From positions 104,626 to 168,625 of the forward strand of contig JAQVYY010000002.1 in assembly GCA_028708425.1 (NCBI GenBank): a stretch of 64,000 bases of DNA, read 5' to 3'. Both the position numbers and the translations under genes were made by a program. This DNA is from Bacteroidales bacterium (lineage in GTDB: Bacteria; Bacteroidota; Bacteroidia; Bacteroidales; Tenuifilaceae). This document shows positions 10,001 to 19,900 of this stretch, piece by piece (the first letter of the stretch is position 1; each line of letters starts with the position of its first letter). The notes beneath the pieces are model-generated. The model did not search any database. It was not told the DNA's origin and saw nothing but the letters and a program-made list of their open reading frames with translations.

Positions 10001-13000
10001 CATCGAGCGATGCATTTTGCGTTGTTGCCTCTTTTAAACCCCCAAACTTCCATTGGTAACTATTGGCATAGGTAGTAGAACTTGTAAAATCTAAAGTTTC
10101 GGGGGGGCACAATGTGGTGCCAGTGCCACCTGCACCAGGGTTTATTAGCGAAGCACCAATGTAGGCATCGAAATCGACGCTAACCTGCGGATTGACTTTT
10201 ATCTGCTGATTATCTGTTTTTATACATCCTGCGGCATTCTCAACCACCAATTGCAAATTGATAAACGCCTCCCCATTTGCATTTTTGGTAAGCGTATTGT
10301 AATCGAATGTACGCGTACCTATATCGGTATCTATCCCCTGCGATACGCCATCGATAAGCCACTCGTACTGCCCATCGGCAACAATTTTAGCATCGAGAAT
10401 TTGTACATCAAACAACCCTGTTTCCGAATCGGGGCAAATAACCTCCGGATTGAGTACAATTTCGGAATGAATGTGGGGCTGCACATTAACATTAAGAGGA
10501 GGAGCAACATAGTCACAGCCCCAATTATTTGTAGCCTTATAGCTAATAACTTTGGCAATAGGAGCATTAGTAATATTTTCGAGGGTTAAGCTTCCTGTGT
10601 AATTTGCGGGAGGACTCCCTATGGGATCTGGATTGGAAAGCCTTGAAACCCCATCGACAAGCCATTGGAATGAGTTGGTATTGCGAATGGTGCTTGCCGA
10701 TAAATCTATTTGCAAAGGAGAACAATTAATATCGGGTGCTCCCGGATCATCAATACTTACTGTTGCTGTGGGGTTGGGGTAAACGGTGAACTCTTGCGAG
10801 TAAGTTTTTAAGCATCCACTAGCATTGGTAACCTCAAGATCGAGGCGGTAAACCTCTTCAAGGTTATCAGTTCGATTGTTGACAAGCAAGGTGCTGGCAG
10901 AAGAAATATCGGGAGGGCTCCCTGTTATCGATGAGCCAACCTCAACATCGGGTGCGCCTAAACGGTATAATTTCCATGAATAACTTCCTGCCCCTTTGCT
11001 GGTATTGCTAAAATTTGTAACCTGCAACGGTGAGCACCCCTCCACCGGATTGGCAGTAAAACCAGCCTCGAGGTAGGGAGGCACCCTAACCAAAACATTA
11101 TCGGTAGCCGTACACACATTCCACTTATCGGTTATGGTTACCTCTGCGGTGTAGTTTATTGGATTGTATGGTGGGGCTGTATTGTTATAAGTATTTGTTG
11201 CATGCTGTGTTGCTGCTGAATTTCCATCGCCAAAAACCCACTTGTACGATGGCCCATCGGGATTTCCAATGGGTGTAGATGTGAAATTAACCGTTAGGGG
11301 CTGGCAGTCTGGGTTGCCAACAATTGTGCGGCTGGCACTAATATCAATATAGGGATAAACACGAATTATTTTAGTAACCTCCCGAAAACAGAACTCATCT
11401 TTGTCTGAAGTTGCAAGTTTTATATGGTACTCGAGTATTTCATCCGTGTCGTTTTCAAGCGTTAGGCTTACCGTACGGGCATCATTTGCAAGGTTATCAT
11501 CTCCATACATAAATTCTGTGGAAGTCCCTGTTGCACCTAGCTGCCAGCTCCACCATCGTTTAAAATCGCCTGTGGATGAGCTAGTAAAATTAAAAGTAAA
11601 CTCAGGGATTCCTCCAGCTGTTGCAGGCACAGCACAACCCGTGTAATTATCGGCATCAAAGGCTGCAGTTACCGGTCCACCAACCTGCAGGTTAACATGC
11701 CTTATTTCAGTTTCATTACATGCCCCGCTAATGGTTACCGTATAGTTTATTGATGATTCAACATTAATGGCTGTGGGGGTTTCACTCGTAGGGTCATCTA
11801 AATAGGTAACGGGATCCCAGTCATATGTAGTACCCCCACTGGCGTAAAGGTTTAGGGTTTCTCCCGAGCAGATACGCCCTCCACTGGAACCTGTTTCAAT
11901 CACCAGTGTTTTAGGGTTAAACTCGTTGTAATCGGAAAAATAGCCATAGAAACAACCAGTACCTCCGCCACCATTCACAATGCCCAGATGGAAAATATCC
12001 TTGGTATTCCGCATAAAATGGGTGCCCACAGCAGCATCGTCAATTTTTATTGGTCCAAAACGGGCTACGCTCCAGTCGGTACCATTAACAGGAGTAAACG
12101 CTACAGGGGGAAATATGTCATCACGCTTAGCACCATTAAACTCAAATCCATCCTCGGCACCCCTCCTTACCATAATTACAATATAAAAATCTTCTGTTGA
12201 TGTTCTTGCAAAGGCAACGCGGGGCACCCCGGTACATTTTTCAATGGGGGGGAGTATGGCGGCTCCCACCTCGCAGCCAAAACCACCAATATGCATTACG
12301 TACACCGGTTTATTAGCAACTATACGGTAGTATGCCGTATCAACTGGCAATGGTTGAAAAAGCTGTTGGCGTGCATTATGAGTTACGTTGGTTACTTCAG
12401 TACCAGCAGGATTGAAAACCCTAATATTTGTACCATCCTCAACTGGAAGAATAAATAGATTATCCTGATCATAAAGAGCTGTACGAATAGCAATATACTC
12501 CTTGCCAATTAAATCGTTAAAGGAAAACGTACTCGCATCATAAATCTTAGTAGGGATTAGCTGGTCTCCAGAAACATCCCTACATCCATAACCAAGGTGG
12601 GTATGCGAATCATCCTTAATTGTTACAGCAATGGGTTGTGTACTCTCTATTTTTGTTCCTGCCAATCGGTCGGCTGCTGCTTGACTCCGATTAAGGGGGA
12701 AAAGCGAAAAGGTTTGTCCCCGATTAAGGGTAACAGTGAACAATGACCCAGCAGGGGTGGCGGCAATATTTGTTTGCGGGCCTAAACCATAACTTGCCCC
12801 CTTACCTGGGGGTAGAGTAAACGTTACATTGGTGCCATCCTGGGTGGCCACAATGTCAATAGCTGAAATAGGCTGAGGGGTATAACTCCCATTATTACTT
12901 ACATTTTGAAAAGGGGTAAAAAATTCTGTGCCTAAACCATTACTACCCTTAAGGGCCCAAATATCTTTGTTATTATAATTATTTACCTCGTAGTATGCAG

Positions 13001-13421
13001 TAATGGGTGCAGTAGAGGTTATATGTAGTCCAAAATTATTTATGCCATCAGGTGTTAATGCCTTATTTTCCAGCTGGGTTGGAACTATATCGCCACCAGT
13101 CTGTACAATCCAACTATTTAAACTAACCACCTGAAAATCAAAAGGGGCAAGTTCAACAATTATATCAGGGAAAATTGCAGGATTACCAGCAGGCATACTT
13201 ATGGTTACCGTGGCGGGAAGAGTGCTTGACGAAAATTTCAACGCAGCAGGAACGCCGCCAGGACTATTGTGACCATAAGTAATATCGGGTACAACAAACC
13301 AGAACTCGGTGTCGGTTTGGGCAAAGGAACTATTTAGCGTTGATAGTAATACAATAGCGCCAATAAAAAACCTTACTATATATCTGGGCAGGTATTGAGG
13401 TATGGATATGCTATAATTCAT
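4089..13421 (-). CDS. Giant PKD-repeat surface protein with T9SS type B sorting domain
   Basis: A 3110-residue secreted protein. Residues 1-34 form a signal peptide (cleavage near SSFA-QTDT). Residues about 36-480 resemble the IgGFc-binding-protein-like N-terminal domain of large Bacteroidota surface proteins. Then comes a chain of roughly 80-110-residue PKD/Ig-like domains, each with WxFGDG- or YxWDF-like cores and a closing V-x-V-Y-P strand. Residues about 1541-2147 hold three tandem copies of a two-domain module of about 205 residues. The last 100 residues (FPNAFVPSK, then LQIFNRWGEQIFES, WDGYYKGK and GVYVWRA) are the gliding-motility-associated C-terminal domain, the type B T9SS signal. 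The likely role is a long extracellular stalk or adhesin exported through T9SS with the PorP/SprF protein downstream. No catalytic domain was recognised. Confidence 0.93.
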   Translation of the reverse strand: MNYSISIPQYLPRYIVRFFIGAIVLLSTLNSSFAQTDTEFWFVVPDITYGHNSPGGVPAALKFSSSTLPATVTISMPAGNPAIFPDIIVELAPFDFQVVSLNSWIVQTGGDIVPTQLENKALTPDGINNFGLHITSTAPITAYYEVNNYNNKDIWALKGSNGLGTEFFTPFQNVSNNGSYTPQPISAIDIVATQDGTNVTFTLPPGKGASYGLGPQTNIAATPAGSLFTVTLNRGQTFSLFPLNRSQAAADRLAGTKIESTQPIAVTIKDDSHTHLGYGCRDVSGDQLIPTKIYDASTFSFNDLIGKEYIAIRTALYDQDNLFILPVEDGTNIRVFNPAGTEVTNVTHNARQQLFQPLPVDTAYYRIVANKPVYVMHIGGFGCEVGAAILPPIEKCTGVPRVAFARTSTEDFYIVIMVRRGAEDGFEFNGAKRDDIFPPVAFTPVNGTDWSVARFGPIKIDDAAVGTHFMRNTKDIFHLGIVNGGGGTGCFYGYFSDYNEFNPKTLVIETGSSGGRICSGETLNLYASGGTTYDWDPVTYLDDPTSETPTAINVESSINYTVTISGACNETEIRHVNLQVGGPVTAAFDADNYTGCAVPATAGGIPEFTFNFTSSSTGDFKRWWSWQLGATGTSTEFMYGDDNLANDARTVSLTLENDTDEILEYHIKLATSDKDEFCFREVTKIIRVYPYIDISASRTIVGNPDCQPLTVNFTSTPIGNPDGPSYKWVFGDGNSAATQHATNTYNNTAPPYNPINYTAEVTITDKWNVCTATDNVLVRVPPYLEAGFTANPVEGCSPLQVTNFSNTSKGAGSYSWKLYRLGAPDVEVGSSITGSPPDISSASTLLVNNRTDNLEEVYRLDLEVTNASGCLKTYSQEFTVYPNPTATVSIDDPGAPDINCSPLQIDLSASTIRNTNSFQWLVDGVSRLSNPDPIGSPPANYTGSLTLENITNAPIAKVISYKATNNWGCDYVAPPLNVNVQPHIHSEIVLNPEVICPDSETGLFDVQILDAKIVADGQYEWLIDGVSQGIDTDIGTRTFDYNTLTKNANGEAFINLQLVVENAAGCIKTDNQQIKVNPQVSVDFDAYIGASLINPGAGGTGTTLCPPETLDFTSSTTYANSYQWKFGGLKEATTQNASLDVENNGSSAFDLPVTLTASNSYGCSGTVTKTYTIEPEVITNFDIESLAGCAPFTLDVSAVDNGTTYNWEFVGQNRTGADQVFNPVENKTGVSLYETITLEAVRGNCTLVKNDVVVTIYPEVQAQWDFTAPTDYCAPVSAATFDNTSDLYAGGSVTNIQWQVFDGATLVTSSSAQNFTPSLPNTSHTAQKTYDVHLTATSADGCVGQVDNQITVNPNPLAKFEVDVTDNCTPTVINVTNNSVTTGANPYNWDWDTNGVATDESASPIEVTYSNNTELVEGKWIELEVTNQYGCKDFYDYTFEVYPELSSQLALSSSNLTANCDNDEYVFVNSATQGNSISEYRWLVKNTTTGNSNTYPYTSSDDFSQTFRNFGTSPEDYTITLTAENHLGCTQDDSYSFTVYPRVIAAQSFVITDECNGTTIDLTNASSNEGKANSTFVWEFTTTDDGADKTVTSPSDNLSDINLINNHAVNTALYNLQFTASTVWNQGAAEERTCLQMVTGNSVTVYPNLDLTFDIPDAECSTPTGVEITFARDVATSSGGDVNDISIAWDFGDGNTASSNFDDVTHTFTNISNQPFTTATKFTATQLATGCTFEDNIPVTVYPTVTAAQSFILGNLCGGEVEVTLANASSNTGVTTGTNNFEWRFTPDDLTNGAPANFTSEGSYSLVNNGSIDPVTYSLEFFTETVWNEGAADHKSCSDVITPATQVKVYPELLPVFLAPDAACSGQTGVPLTFVKDNTASKGGNPADVTIEWNFGDGNTQSSNFDDVTHTFLNIDDVPFTTATEYTATQLATGCTVTDAIPVTVFPRVTAAQSFNITDECNGVTLDLTNASTNKSIANSTFSWAFTTTDDGGADLTVSSPGDALSGVNLVNSHQTNPVTYSLSFRAQTDWADGNICQHVVSGQDVTVYPILNPIYDIPPAVCSGLNGADLEFVKNASSSGGGVNDVSLQWDFSDGNTRTTTFDPSVTKQFTNLSDEDFITSTKIFATQIATGCTVQREVDVRVHPKVESIFTFELGDVCEYPLPVTFANASKFSKAQTGVPTQFIWDYGYELNGNPEGETLAPNDISHTYHFYNDEPNQVQEYDVSLTITQTHDISGEVCANTAARKIQVYPEMLPSFNLPTIEGCNPLTVSFSNTSTGVNLVKADGTTTWNGQFVWDLGNGSTSSSITPATREYGHADKTQSHIYNISLTATNPLGCVKTATTSTPQVTVYPWVESSFTVDRIEGCTPLDVTLSNTFKSDEYAYLWNFVENGTNASTNSSDLEEPGTITFTNPLGATDELLVQKPQIQLKTSLDPNKYSYQTDEAGCVKTATPIEVSVFPHVYPDFEATLEGCHPLEDVEFTNTSNVFGETNNGEYTWDFDNGVQSNVLDPTQTFRNPDFVKDTTFNVKLTAESQHGCIDDTIKTVTVYPKPKARIELEEYMGCSPFDLAITNSSVGKGWGSTLEFTFDFGDASDPYVTTDPADPASANHEYRNLNNEIEPYTLWLTVETENECTDETSQTIHVYPEVTARFDTEEQVYEQCNPFEVQFENTSTNSWSYLWNFDDGGITSSSVAPNYRFVNNDINDRTYDVTLTAMSEFDCEDTDTLAITVFAAPIVDFVIMPPHQVFPQDGTLPVVYFKNLSRPKGIPHTWPHKWTFGDGDSSISTEETIEHTYEHWGPKDEDFRYEVTLAISNEKCADTLSQKFTILPPEPISLFSANEYRACSPLEVNFYNESLFYLTDEDATAFEWRIDGEEEPFSTAFEPRWTFTEPGYYNVQLTVYGDGGEKHSYRTFRVYENPKASFEAMPERVTLPNARVHFYNFSERADSCIWVFGDNSFESNDWDPVHTYTEMGEYRVTLTAFSLNDDGTECVDIYSKFPAVWVLGSGRIRFPNAFVPSKLGSNGGVYDAIDYKNEVFHPVSEGVMEYRLQIFNRWGEQIFESNDINIGWDGYYKGKLASQGVYVWRAVGRFANGDMFDKRGNVTLLR
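6980..8800 (-). repeat. Three tandem copies of a ~610-base coding module
   Basis: Inside the giant type B gene. Copies begin near 8800, 8192 and 7574 (spacing about 608-618 bases). Each encodes AAQSF-(V/I/N)-(I/L)...C-(N/G)-G, then a YP(x)L...AxCS stretch, WxF(G/S)DGNT and ATQ(L/I)ATGCT. The protein copies are clearly paralogous but diverged. Confidence 0.85.
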
Positions 13422-13438
13422 ATATTAAAAGTGTAAAA

Positions 13439-13446
13439 CAAATATA
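13439..13446 (-). promoter_or_regulatory. -7 element for the giant type B gene
   Basis: TATATTTG on the minus strand fits TAnnTTTG and lies 18 bases before the ATG. No good -33 TTG was found at the right spacing. Confidence 0.4.
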
Positions 13447-13661
13447 GTGTTTAATCATCTCATACGTGCATTTGGTCATAAAAGATATGTGTTTTGTCAA
13501 AAAAATCGCTTATTTTTGAAGAGATAGCTAAAGCTGCCTTTTCTTGAATAACAAAGTTTTATAAAGGTAAAACTTAGGTGCTGTTTTATTCGTATAAAAA
13601 ATTTAATTTATTGAAATTACTGCAATTTTTGAATAAAACTTGACATATTTTTTTAAAATAG

Positions 13662-13915
13662 ATCATTGGCGTCCGGTTAATATTTATAGATTCCTCCCTA
13701 CGGTCGGAATGACAGGACGTTGAGTTGTATTTGGGAGGGGAGGGCTTGGCTAGCGGCTTAGCCGCTAGCCAAGCCCTCCCCTAAAAACTAAACATTTGTC
13801 ATTGACAAAGCCATTTCTTTTTTCAAGGGTTTTGTCGAACATACGTTTCATGGCGAAACGCGGTGAAGCGAAGAATCTTTAATGTTTAACTTTGTTTTTA
13901 CCGAACAATAGTGAA
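13662..13915 (+). mobile_element. MITE-like element with TGTCCGGT ends, copy 1
   Basis: A 254-base non-coding element whose ends are inverted: ATCATTGGCGTCCGGTTAA at the left, and the complement of TCACTATTGTTCGGTAAAAA at the right. A central hairpin has perfect 21-base arms at 13737-13757 and 13761-13781 around a 3-base loop. It carries the CCTCCCTACGGTCGGAATGA motif. A second copy lies inverted at 32632-32888. No transposase is encoded. Confidence 0.85.
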
Positions 13916-13967
13916 AATAAATATAATTTAGAGTGTTTTAATCACTGTTTTTTAAAAAGTTTAAAAT

Positions 13968-16900
13968 ATGGAACAAACTAATAAAAGAAACTTGCGTAGA
14001 ATTTTGTACGGTACGCTGGCAATGCTATTGTGTTTAAGTACAGTTGGTCAGGAGTTTGAGGAGATTTTTTATGAGGGCTTTGAGAATGGAGGAAAAATAC
14101 CCACAGGCTGGACACAACAATTTGTGCTTGGATCTCGCTCCTGGCGTTTCGAGAATGGCGGCTATGCACCAGCTGGAGCACCCACGTTTAGGCACCCATC
14201 AGCTGCTTATGCTGGCAGCTATAATGCCCTATTTCAGGATGAAAGTGTTGGACCTATTCGCAGGTTAATTACAAAAGAGATTAATCTGGTTCCTTATGGT
14301 TCGGCAACCATTAAGCCAACCTTGTGTTTTTGGCATGCTCAAGATTCATGGGGAGGAGCAACCGATGAGTTAAGGGTTTACTACCGTAGGTCTAGCTCTT
14401 CCGATTGGGTTCTGCTTGAGCATTATACTTCAGCCGCACCCAATTGGACACTAAGAGAGATGCTACTGCCGGATGATGCCAAAACAGAAACCTGCCAAAT
14501 TGCTTTTGAGGGAATATCGAATTGGGGTTGGGGGGTTTGTATAGACGAGGTTAAGATTGAAGAGAGGGGAATAGTTGACCGAAAGGTGGAAAGTTTTGAG
14601 CTGAAGCAAAAATCTAGCATTATTCCCTCAGGATCTAACGTAAATCCGTTTGGTTATCTTTTGGCCTTAGTGTCTGGAAATCACCAGCAAATACCGCTTA
14701 ATTCCATAACACTTAACTACACTGGTACTGACATTGGGGACATAGAGAACATAAATATTTACCATACGCGAGATTCAACATTTTCGGTAAATTCGAAAAT
14801 TCCAGCCGAGGTAAGTATCCTAGGGAACGAAATCACAGTAACAGCCCCAACATTCAATCTACGAACTGGAAATAACTATATTTGGTTTGTTTTTGATATA
14901 AATTCAGAGTCGGCTCATGGTAATACTGTTGATTTCAATTTAGCCGCCAACTCCGTTTTACTTGGCGATAAAACATTTCCTGCCACAGCGCAACACCCAG
15001 CTGGTGCTGCAACTATTTACGAGTCATTAATGTACACCAATTTTAGCGATGGTAATACTTGGGCTAAAACTTCTCTATGGGAAGTTGGTGAGCCCGAGGG
15101 AGTAGGTATTTACGATCCTAGCGATGCATTCTCGGGAGCTAATGTATTGGCCACTAATCTAGCTGGTAATTACCCTCCAGGCATAACCAATGTTTCTCCC
15201 GAAACGGCAATATCCCAATCTGTAGATGCAAAGTTTTATCAGAACCTCGCCGTTAGATATAGACGCTGGCTAAATATAGAGTATTTCGATAAAACAAGCG
15301 TTAAGATTAGTAATGATGCTGGGATAATCTGGGAAAATATATTCCAAAATAATACTGCTATTCTTGATAGAAGTTGGCAACCCATATCCACCGATATAAG
15401 TCAGTGGGCAACAAGGAAAGAGGATATCCGAATAATGTTCTCAATGGATACAACTAATCTATATACCGAGTACGGGGGGTGGAATATCGACAACTTTGCC
15501 ATTACTGGCGAGTTTATCCACAGCGATGTGGGCATAACGGATGCCACGGCTCCGGTTCAAACCTGTGGATTAATGGACGAACCCCAAGAGGTTAGGATAA
15601 TGCTTCGCAACTTTGGCGGCGCAACCGTTGATGTGCCTTTCGACATTGGTTACTCATTAAATGCTGGCTCAACCTATGTTCGCGAGACGTACAACACAGC
15701 CCTGGAAAGCGAAGCCGATCAGGGAGGTGTTTATGAAGTGGAATACACTTTTGCCACCACAGCCGATTTTACATCACCCGGCTTAAAGAATCTTAAGTTC
15801 AGAACCTTCCTCGAGGGTGATCAGGATGCCAGCAACGATGGGTACGAAAAGACAATATATGTATTTTCAACGGAAATAATTCCATACCAAACCTCGTTTG
15901 AGGGTAATGATGCATACTGGTATCCCAACGGCATCAACAGCAGCTGGCAATGGGGTGCGCCCAGCGGAACAAATATTAATACAGCGTCAGATGGAAACCG
16001 TGTGTGGGCAACTGCCCTTTCGCAAAACTATAATCATAACGAGAAATCGTACCTCGAGAGCCCATGCTTCGATCTAAGTACTGCCGAAATGCCGGTGATT
16101 GCATTCGATTATATCATGCAGGTTGAGCAGGGTGCTGATGGGCTAACGCTCGAATACTCCATTGATGGGGGTGCTAGTTGGACCCTTTTACCCGCTCATG
16201 AGCATTACGTAAACAACTGGTTCGATACTCCTGAAGTTACTGCACTGGGCAGCGCGGGGTGGAGCGTAAACAAAGCAGAGTACGTTACAGTAAAAAACTT
16301 ACTCCCCAGCGATGTTGTTGGAGTTAATGGGGTTAAATTCCGCTTTGTATTCGGATCAGACGGAGCCACTCGAGCCGAGGGTGTGGCTCTTGACATGATA
16401 CGGGTTTACGAGTTGCCATACGATGTGGGCATTACGGAGCTGATATCGCCAACCAGCGCTTGCGAAATTGGCAAGGATGTTGCGCTCGAGCTTAAGCTGA
16501 AAAACTTTGGCTATAGAACTGTTCCTCACGATGCACCCATAGCAATTGTTGTTAAGGTAGATGGAGGCGACGAGAAATCAGAAATCATTACAATACCAGC
16601 CGATATTATTCAGGATGGCGATTACACATTTACCTCTACCAACACTTTTAACCTGTTTAGCGCAGGGGTGCATAGTATTGTTGCCTACACAAATCTAGCT
16701 ATCGACGACGATTACTCCAACGATACTTTAAAAACTACCGTTGAGGTGCTGGGTATGCCCGAATTCACCCTAGGCCCTGATGTTGGGGTTGAAGATTTTA
16801 ACACCCCATATACCATAGATGCTGGTGCGGGGTACTCCTCCTACAGCTGGTACGAGTTGCCCGATGAGACTACGAGTGTTGGTTCAAATCAAACTCTTGA

Positions 16901-19900
16901 TGTTGACGCCGAGGGAGTCTTTAAGGTTTTTGTTACCAAGTATATAAACGAGGAGTTAACCTGTGAGGCTGAGGATGATATAAGCGTGATGTTTTCTACT
17001 AAGGATGTGGGTGTTATAAGTATTGAAAACCTTGCTGATGCCTGCGAACACGATGCGCCAATAAGCCCCGAAATTGTAATCCAATCGTTCCGCAATTCAC
17101 CTTTTGATGGTACTGAAACCATACCTCTAGTTGTTGAGGTTGATGGCGAGATAGCTCTCACTGAGGACTACACCCCTGATAACGGATGGGGTACTCTTGA
17201 CGAAACTATTCCATATACCTTTACTGGAACCATCGACCTGAGCGAAGCCAAAACCTATAGTATCTCCATCTACACAAACCTATCGGATGATCTTGACAGA
17301 GATAACGATGGAGTATCTGTTAGCGTAGATACCTATGGATTGCCCGAGGTAATTATTCTCACGAGGACAGAGCAAGCCCCAGATGTTTTCGAGCCCGTTA
17401 CTGAGATTATTTCAACTAGAGCCGATACACTGGTGCTAAAGGCAAATGACGGATTTAATTCCTATCAGTGGGAAAGGAAAACTCCAGATGAGACTATTTG
17501 GACATCGTTGACAAGCGCCCAAGCCTACACTCCCTCATCGAAGAATACAAATGAATATAGGGTAACAGTTGTGGATCCCAACGGATGTGGAACGCCTGAG
17601 ACGAACAACCAAGTTGTTTTAGTTAATGCATACGATTTATCGCTAATTAGTATCAATAACCTAACCGAGGAAATTTGCTACACTGGCGAATTGGTTCCCC
17701 TATCAATTACGCTAAAGAATTCGGGTCAGGATGACTATCCAATTGGTACTGAAATAGCTGTTGCTGCAAATACTCCAATGGGAAACCAGGATGAGATAAT
17801 AACACTGGATACCCCACTTGGCATTGGGGGGGAACTTGTACACGAGTTTTCCGAAAGTGTAAACTTACCAATTGGCGAAAGTTACTTAAGTTTTTCGGCA
17901 ACAACCGCCAACGATCCAGTTACCAGCAATAATGACCTTAGTATAACAACAACTGTTCATCCAGCTTCAACGGTAACCATTGAGCCTAGCATACTGTATA
18001 AGGTCTTTGACCAATACGAGGCTTACGAAATTATTCCAACCTACTCTGAGCCATATAGCGAGGCGGACGTTTACACATATATTTGGCACGATGGTACTGT
18101 AGATCCTACATATCTAGTATATAACCCAACTGATTATCCAATATACGAGGTTACCGTTGAGAATAGTTTTGGATGTACAGCAAGTAGTAGCATGTCCATT
18201 ATTTCTGCTGATTTACAGGTTTCATCGATAGTTTCGCCTTTTACCGATTGTGGGCTAACTAACGAAACACCCGTAATAGTGTCCATTAAAAACAGTGGCA
18301 ACACAACCTATACAGCAGGGACAAACATTGATGTTGACCTTTACCTCGATGGCACCTTGGTAACTGCAGAAACCATCACTTTGACCCAAAATCTCGCCTC
18401 CAAAGGGTCTAGGGAGTTTACCCTAAGCCAAACCCTCGATCTTAGCGCTGCAACTAACGCAACAATTCAAGTTGATATAAGCTCCGCTGCCGAAGAGGTT
18501 TACTACGACAATAACTCCCGAAACAAGACGGTATATGCCCTTGGATACCCAACACCAAACCTAGGTGAGGATAGAGACGTTCATGCTTGGGAAGAGGTAC
18601 TAGACCCAGGGTATTACGATGCATATTTATGGAACGATGGCAGCACCGAGAGAGAATTAGTGGTTACAGAAGATGGCACCTACAGCGTTACGGTAACCGA
18701 TTTTTCGGGTTGTCAGGCTAGCGATGAGGTAACGATTACTTTCTATATTGATGATATTGAACTGGTTGAGGTGCTTAGCCCCATTTCGGGCTGTAATCTA
18801 ACCAATGCTGAGGAGGTTAAGGTTGTTGTTAAAAATAGAAGCTCGTTTACCTTGCCAGCTGGTCAGCAGGTTGAGGTTGGATATATTCACAACTCAATAC
18901 CTTATTCCGAAATATATACTTTATCCAGCGACTTGGATATAGATGAAACCCTAGAGGTTACGCTTTCGCAACCGCTAAATCTGCTTGAACGAAAAGCCCA
19001 CGAGGTTACCTTTTTTGTTGATATGGATAATGATATGCGTGCGGAGAACAATCAGATAGAAGCAATAGTTAACTCGTATGCCAACCCAACGGTAAGTATT
19101 GATGCAGCGGATGGTACAACGGTTAACAAACCCTTACTTCTTGATGCGGGTGTAGGGTATGCTAGCTATCAGTGGCAATTCGAAAGTGTTGATATAGATG
19201 AAGGAAATAATCAAACATATACTGCAACTCAAACCGGGAACTATTCGGTTGTAGTTACCAATGAGTATGGGTGTGTGGGTACCGATAATGTGTTTATTAC
19301 CGTACTTAAACCCGACTATGGTATAAACCAATTAATTAACCCAGTAAACGACTGTGAGCTGGGCGATAACCAGATCGTAACGGTTGAAATCACTAACTTT
19401 GGGGATGATATATTAGGGGTTGGTGATGAGATAGATGTTACCCTTTGGCTAAACGGTATTGAGGAGGCAACGGAGGTATTTACACCTGCTCAGAATTTGA
19501 ATCCTGACGAATCGGTCAACTTTACCTTCAGCAAAATGGTTAATCTGTTGTCTGATAACGAGCACGCTATAGCAGCAGAACTGTATTATCCGCTCGATGT
19601 AAATTCGGATAATAATTATATGGAAGTCCAGGTAGTAGCTTACGGTTTTCCAACAATCGATTTGGGTGGGGACCAGTCTAGCAACACCGGGGTGCTTGAA
19701 CTCGATGCTGGGCCAGGGTTCGTTTCCTATCTATGGCAAGATGGTTCAACCAACCAAAAATTCACAGTAACCCAAACCGGCGATTACAGCGTAACCGTAA
19801 TCGATGAGCATGGATGTGAAGGGGGAGATTATGTACATGTTACTATTCTCGAGCCCGACTATGGTATAACCCAGTTAATCAGCCCTGTTAGTGCCTGTGA

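Larger units (their letters stand above)
13422..13967. other. Divergent intergenic region between the two giant surface genes
   Basis: Contains the -7 element of the minus-strand gene, A/T-rich spacer (13447-13660) with no supported ORF, and a MITE-like element (13662-13915) ending about 50 bases before the plus-strand start. Confidence 0.8.

Noticed and set aside
4324..12200. Many plus-strand ORFs of 60-130 codons inside the giant type B gene
   Set aside because: Opposite-strand shadows of a continuous 3110-codon gene with clear domain structure.
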